From assembly GCA_025353015.1 (NCBI GenBank), contig JANXRM010000293.1:1-45885 (forward strand): a stretch of DNA of 45,885 nucleotides, written 5' to 3'. Position 1 is the stretch's first letter. Every line of letters starts with the position of its first letter. This DNA is from Hyphomicrobiales bacterium. Lineage in GTDB: Bacteria; Pseudomonadota; Alphaproteobacteria; Rhizobiales; Hyphomicrobiaceae. Under the pieces are notes generated by a model. It was not told where the DNA came from, made no database searches, and was given only the letters and a program-made list of their open reading frames with translations. Both the position numbers and the translations under genes were made by a program. Shown here one piece after another: positions 41,853-45,885 of the stretch.

Positions 41853-43484
41853 TCAAGTTTGTTGTTTCGCCCGTTCGCGATCGCGCAGTGTCTTGCGCAC
41901 AATCTTGCCGGTCGCCGTCAACGGCAACTCCGTAACGAACTCCACGTCGCGTGGATACTGGTACGGCGCCACCCGCGTCTTGACGAACGCTTGGATCTCC
42001 AGCGCCAACGCGCGATCGCTCGAAAAGCCCGGATTCACGACGACGAACGCCTTGGGGACTTCGCCGCGCACGGCGTCCGGCACACCGATCACAGCGGCCA
42101 TGGCGACGGCCGGATGCTTCAAAATGCAATCCTCGATCTCGCCGGGGCCGATCCGGTACGACCCCGATGAGATGACGTCGTCGTCCCGTCCCTGGAACCA
42201 AATGAACCCATCCTCATCCTTGCGCGCGATGTCGCCCGTCAGCCACCAGTCGCCCCGGTATTTGTCCCGCGTGCCTTGAGGGTTTCGCCAGTATTCGAGC
42301 AGGAATACTGGATCCGGCCCCCGCGCGGCCAACACCCCCCATTCGCCCGGCGGCAGCACACGGCCATCTTCGGCAATCACCTCGACATCGTGGCCGGGTA
42401 TCGGCCGGCCGAGCGAGCCTGGACGGATCGCGTGGACGACGCCGGAATTGCCGCACAGCAGGTTGGTCTCGGTCTGACCCCAGAACTCATTCAAGGTAAC
42501 GCCGAACGTGGAATGGCCCCACTCGATCAGCTCAGCGCCGACCGTTTCGCCGCCTGTCGCGATCGAACGGGGACGGGCGCCAAGCCGTTGCGGGTTGCCG
42601 ACCTGACGCATCAATTTCAACGCTGTCGGCGGCAGGAAAGTATTGCGAACTCCATGCCGGGCCATCATCGCAAGCGCTTGTTCCGGATCGAACCGCGGCG
42701 CCCGGTAAGCCAGAACCGGCACGCCGTAGTGCCACGCCGGCAGGAGGCAATCAAGCAGACCACCACCCCACGCCCAATCGGCCGGCGTCCAGAAGAGATC
42801 GCCGGGTTGGGGAAAGAAATCGTGCGTGAACTCGATGCCGGGATAGTGCCCCCACATCACACGATGGGCATGCAGCGCCCCCTTGGGTGGCCCCGTCGTG
42901 CCTGACGTGTAGATCACGAGCGCCGGCTCGTCAGCCAGCGTATCGACGGGCTCGAACGCCGCCCCGCCACGTTCCAGCAATCGCCAGAACTCGTGATCGC
43001 CGGCATCGCCTTCGGGCTCGGTGACGATAATGGTCCGGAGCGCCGGCAGCCGGTCCTTGATCTCGCGGATTTTTGCGACATTGGCGCCATCGGTGATGAC
43101 AACCTTGGCTTCCGCGTTGCCCAGTCGCCAGGCCAGTGCATCCGGCCCGAACTGCGTGAACAACGGCAAGGCGATGGCGCCCATCCGGTAGACGGTAACA
43201 TGCGTCAGCGCTGTTTCCGGTCGCTGTCCGAGCAGGATGCCGACCCGATCGCCGCGCCCAATCCCGATGCCTGTGAAGGCGTTGGCCAGGCGATTGGACA
43301 ACTGCGCGAGATCGCCGAACGTGTAGTGGCGGACCTCGCCCGCAGGGTCTTCGTAGACCAGCGCCAGCGCCGTCGGGTCTTGCGCGTCGATGGCATCGAC
43401 GCCGATATTGAACCTCGCTGGCACCCGATGCCGGAACTCGGATATCAGCTCAGCGTAACTCGCCCCCTGTCGCAACAGCCTCAC
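41853..43484 (-). CDS. AMP-forming acyl-CoA synthetase
   Basis: A 543-residue ANL-family ligase that activates a carboxylic acid to its CoA thioester. The P-loop is YTSGTTGPPKG (192-202). Later motifs are NEFWGQTETN (A5), WWLTGDIARKDEDGFIWFQGRDDDVISSGSYRIGPGEIE (A7-A8), and the catalytic Lys527 in TATGKIVRK. The A8 hinge reads SSGSYRIGP, as in acetyl/medium-chain ligases. The open frame begins at 43649, but GGAGG lies just before the GTG at 43484, and the fold starts there. The operon suggests an acid released by the D-aminoacylase-like enzyme (inference). Confidence 0.94.
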   Translation of the reverse strand: MRLLRQGASYAELISEFRHRVPARFNIGVDAIDAQDPTALALVYEDPAGEVRHYTFGDLAQLSNRLANAFTGIGIGRGDRVGILLGQRPETALTHVTVYRMGAIALPLFTQFGPDALAWRLGNAEAKVVITDGANVAKIREIKDRLPALRTIIVTEPEGDAGDHEFWRLLERGGAAFEPVDTLADEPALVIYTSGTTGPPKGALHAHRVMWGHYPGIEFTHDFFPQPGDLFWTPADWAWGGGLLDCLLPAWHYGVPVLAYRAPRFDPEQALAMMARHGVRNTFLPPTALKLMRQVGNPQRLGARPRSIATGGETVGAELIEWGHSTFGVTLNEFWGQTETNLLCGNSGVVHAIRPGSLGRPIPGHDVEVIAEDGRVLPPGEWGVLAARGPDPVFLLEYWRNPQGTRDKYRGDWWLTGDIARKDEDGFIWFQGRDDDVISSGSYRIGPGEIEDCILKHPAVAMAAVIGVPDAVRGEVPKAFVVVNPGFSSDRALALEIQAFVKTRVAPYQYPRDVEFVTELPLTATGKIVRKTLRDRERAKQQT

Positions 43485-43581
43485 GCGGCCTCCGCAATTG
43501 CCGGGCGCGCCCAAGGCGCGCGACTTGCCGCGTATCGGAGTGGTCAAGCGATTTGGCCACTCCACCGAAAGTATTTTACGC

Positions 43582-45300
43582 TCAGCCCGCGCGCACCAGA
43601 CGGCCCGGAGTAGCACCGGTGAAGACGCCGCCCGCGAATGTCTCGACACCCGATACGAACGTGTGCTTGTAGCCGTCGGCCCGCTGCACGAGCCGCCGGC
43701 CGTTCATCGGCAAATCATAGCGCACCTCGGGAACATGCAACTTGAGGTTCTTGTAGTCGATCACGTTCACGTCCGCCTTCAAGCCCTCGCGCAGCACCCC
43801 GCGATCGTGGAAACCGAAGAACGCCGCTGTGTCGCTGGTCTGGCGTTTCACCATCTTCTCCAGCGGTAGGCGCGGACCACGGCTGCGGTCGCGCGCCCAA
43901 TGCATCAGCATCCAGGTCGGCACACCGGCGTCGATGATCGACGAGCAGTGCGCGCCGCCATCTGAGAGACCAAGCAAAGTGGTCTCGTCCTCCAGCATGG
44001 TCTGGATGATGTTGAGGTTGTCCTCGTTGTAACCGACAACGGGGAAGAACAAGAAGCGGTCGGCACTGGCGGAGAGGTAGTCGTAGGCCACCTCGTCGGG
44101 CGTGCGGTTCGAGCGGGCGGCGATCCCGGCGATGCTGTCCTCCTTGCGCGGCTCGTAGTTCGGCGGGTCGGTCAGGGGGAACATCCGGTCCCAGGCCGTC
44201 GTGATGAATTTCCGGAATTGCGTCAGCCGGTTCAGCAATTCGGGCGACGGCGCTTCCTTCAGAACTTGCGCGCGGAAGGCAGGATCCTGCACTCGCTTCA
44301 TCCGCTCGCCCACCGGCAACTCCAGCAGCGCCTGATAGCTCGGCCGGATTGAGAATGGGTTCAACGCGGTGTCGATGCCAAGCAGCACGCCGACGGGCCG
44401 GCCGGCGATTTGCGCGGTGACCATCGCCCCCTCTTTACGGGCCTTGTGTACGCCCTTCATCAGGCGTTCCCAACGCGCCCTGTCGGTTGGCCGGTCCGTC
44501 AGCAGGAACCAGATCGGGCGGCCGGTTTCGCGGCCGAACTTGGTCATCCACTCCAGTTCCGCCGGTTCCTCGTCGAAGTCGCTGTTCATGCCGAAGGCGC
44601 CGTGCTTCAGCCCTTTGAATGCCGAGCCGATGCCGAGCAACTCCTGCACTTCCGAATAGCGTCCTGGCACCATGTCGCCGGTCGGCGTCTTGTGGCTGTT
44701 GGTGCGTGATGTCGTGAAGCCGAAGGCGCCCGCGTCCAGTGCCTGGCGCACGGCATCGCGCATCGTCTGGATATCGTCAGGGGTCGCCGCCTCGCGCCGG
44801 ACGGCCCGCTCGCCCATCACGTAGACGCGCAGCGGATGGTGCGGAATTTGCGCGGCAACGTCGATCGCGCGCGGCATCTCAGCCAGCGCATCCATGTATT
44901 CGGGAAAGGTTTCCCAGTTCCACTTCAGCCCGTCGGCGAGCGCGATGCCGGGGATTTCCTCGATCGACTCCATCATACCGATGAGATCGGAATGTTCGCT
45001 CTGGCTCCGCTTCACGGGCGCAAACCCGACGCCGCAGTTGCCCATCAGCACCGTGGTGACGCCATGCCAGGAGGAGGGCGCCAGCTCCTTGTCCCAGGTC
45101 GCCTGGCCGTCGTAGTGGGTGTGCACATCGACCCAACCCGGCGTGACCAGCAGCCCATTGGCGTCGATCTCGCGGTTGCCACGGCCGGCTTTGCCGCCGA
45201 CCTCAGCGATCTTGCCGTCCTTCAACGCCACGTCGCCGGTATAGCCGGGCTTGCCCGTTCCATCGACGATGGTACCGCCTCTGATGACCGTATCGTGCAT
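43582..45300 (-). CDS. D-aminoacylase-type amidohydrolase
   Basis: A 572-residue metal-dependent hydrolase of the N-acyl-D-amino-acid deacylase branch of the amidohydrolase superfamily. The metal motif is PGWVDVHTHYDGQ (His60, His62). The branch-specific bridging Cys is Cys89 in LMGNCGVGFAP, and GLSDGGAHCSS provides the late Asp. YVMGERAVRREAA and AGAFGFTTSRTNSHKTPTG are typical of the family's large bacterial subgroup, most of whose substrates are unknown. GAGGAGG precedes the ATG. It lies 98 bases downstream of a Bug receptor and is followed by a CoA ligase. Confidence 0.94.
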   Translation of the reverse strand: MHDTVIRGGTIVDGTGKPGYTGDVALKDGKIAEVGGKAGRGNREIDANGLLVTPGWVDVHTHYDGQATWDKELAPSSWHGVTTVLMGNCGVGFAPVKRSQSEHSDLIGMMESIEEIPGIALADGLKWNWETFPEYMDALAEMPRAIDVAAQIPHHPLRVYVMGERAVRREAATPDDIQTMRDAVRQALDAGAFGFTTSRTNSHKTPTGDMVPGRYSEVQELLGIGSAFKGLKHGAFGMNSDFDEEPAELEWMTKFGRETGRPIWFLLTDRPTDRARWERLMKGVHKARKEGAMVTAQIAGRPVGVLLGIDTALNPFSIRPSYQALLELPVGERMKRVQDPAFRAQVLKEAPSPELLNRLTQFRKFITTAWDRMFPLTDPPNYEPRKEDSIAGIAARSNRTPDEVAYDYLSASADRFLFFPVVGYNEDNLNIIQTMLEDETTLLGLSDGGAHCSSIIDAGVPTWMLMHWARDRSRGPRLPLEKMVKRQTSDTAAFFGFHDRGVLREGLKADVNVIDYKNLKLHVPEVRYDLPMNGRRLVQRADGYKHTFVSGVETFAGGVFTGATPGRLVRAG

Positions 45301-45398
45301 CGGTTTCCTCCTCGGTGAGTAATGTTGGACGACGTCCTAACTCTCCACGCAATCGTGCTCTCTGTTCGTGTATTGGCCGCTGATTGATCTGCGCGGCC

Positions 45399-45885
45399 TT
45401 ATTGCGGGCGCTTCTTCGCCCAATCGGTGTATTTTCGCGCCCGCTCGTGCTGCTCTTTCCAGAACGCCGCGAACTCGGCTGCGAGCATCGGCCTGACGCC
45501 GAGGCCCTGCTCTTCCATTCTCCGCTGGTGCTCGGGATCGTCCATCGCCTGCTTGAAGACATCGCCAAGTTTCTTGACGATGGCCTCGGGTGTCCCCTTT
45601 GGTGCCGCGAGCCCACGTGTCGAGCTTGAGATGATCGCTGGGAAGCCTTGTTCCTTGGTGGTTGGAATATCGGGAAGGAACTTGGAGCGCTCGGGATCGG
45701 TGATGGCGAGAACGCGGATCTGGCCGGCCTTGAGCGGCTTGACCACGCTGCCCACGTTGTCGAACGACACATCGACATTGCCGCCAAGCGTCTCCTTCAA
45801 CTGGTTCGACGCGCCATCGAGATGCACGATCCGGAATTTGACGTTGGCTGCTTCCTCGGTGATCAGAATGTTGAGGTGGTCGTCG
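45399..45885 (-). CDS. TctC/Bug-family solute receptor (N terminus beyond the window)
   Basis: The frame enters at the right edge and runs to the stop at 45399, covering about 162 residues: the second half of a Bug receptor. DVSFDNVGSVVKPLKAGQIRVLAITDPERSKFLPDIPTTKEQGFPAIISSSTRGLAAPKGTPEAIVKKLGDVFKQAMDDPEHQRRM is the canonical C-terminal lobe. An internal GTG at 45827 is not the start. It is the first gene, within view, of the D-aminoacylase, ligase, thiolase run. Confidence 0.93.
   Translation of the reverse strand, partial: DDHLNILITEEAANVKFRIVHLDGASNQLKETLGGNVDVSFDNVGSVVKPLKAGQIRVLAITDPERSKFLPDIPTTKEQGFPAIISSSTRGLAAPKGTPEAIVKKLGDVFKQAMDDPEHQRRMEEQGLGVRPMLAAEFAAFWKEQHERARKYTDWAKKRPQ

Noticed and set aside
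1-45885. CRISPR arrays, insertion sequences, prophage or integrase genes
   Set aside because: No regularly spaced repeats, transposase motifs or paired terminal repeats were seen; the two tRNA genes have no integrase beside them.

Overview
The window is GC-rich DNA with dense, short-gap operons and many solute-binding proteins that lack their own permeases. This points to an alphaproteobacterium of the Hyphomicrobiales, probably near Bradyrhizobium, Rhodoplanes or Xanthobacteraceae. That placement is inferred from gene content; no rRNA or species marker is present. It looks like ordinary chromosome: two tRNA genes, RNase HII and cell-wall genes sit among many catabolic clusters. I saw no insertion sequence, phage gene or CRISPR array.

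Layout. 1-1538: partial rlpA (septal lytic transglycosylase) and tRNA-Ser(TGA). 1698-3880: eutBC, the B12-dependent ethanolamine ammonia-lyase. 4321-5569: a VOC-fold protein and an alpha/beta hydrolase. 5706-10410: a complete Liv-type ABC transporter (livF, G, M, H and a Tat-type binding protein). 10652-11899, divergent from it: a GrdB/PrdB-like protein whose frame is crossed by one TGA in a UxxC setting, with a hairpin just behind it; this is probably an unrecognised selenoprotein. 11892-19333: two solute-binding proteins, a racemase-superfamily protein, an SDR, an MmgE/PrpD protein, and two decayed gene ends (a CoA-transferase and a TctC receptor). 19947-24876: a LuxR-type regulator, tRNA-Glu(TTC), rnhB, a caspase-like/PAN protein and a small membrane protein. 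24880-29365: an M20-type amidohydrolase with an oligopeptide-type binding protein, an L,D-transpeptidase and an NTF2-like protein. 29290-33113: a GbsR/MarR-type regulator, DUF4166 and a membrane-anchored epimerase, controlled by two identical palindromes centred on start codons, with a divergent metallophosphoesterase. 33150-37269: a four-gene run of racemase, MFS exporter, TctC receptor and SDR. 37525-39886: an LLM flavin monooxygenase and an epimerase. 40169-45885: a run of TctC receptor, D-aminoacylase-like amidohydrolase, acyl-CoA ligase, Cys-less thiolase and Zn-ribbon/OB protein.

How it fits together. Periplasmic receptors (four TctC/Bug proteins including one fragment, two family-5 peptide-type proteins, one Liv-type) are paired again and again with one or two cytoplasmic enzymes (racemase, SDR, amidohydrolase, CoA ligase). 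This suggests scavenging of organic acids, amides and amino compounds. Two observations stand out: the UGA-interrupted GrdB-like gene, and the paired 16-bp operators TTCTGTCATGACAGAA overlapping the ATG of both a regulator and its downstream operon.
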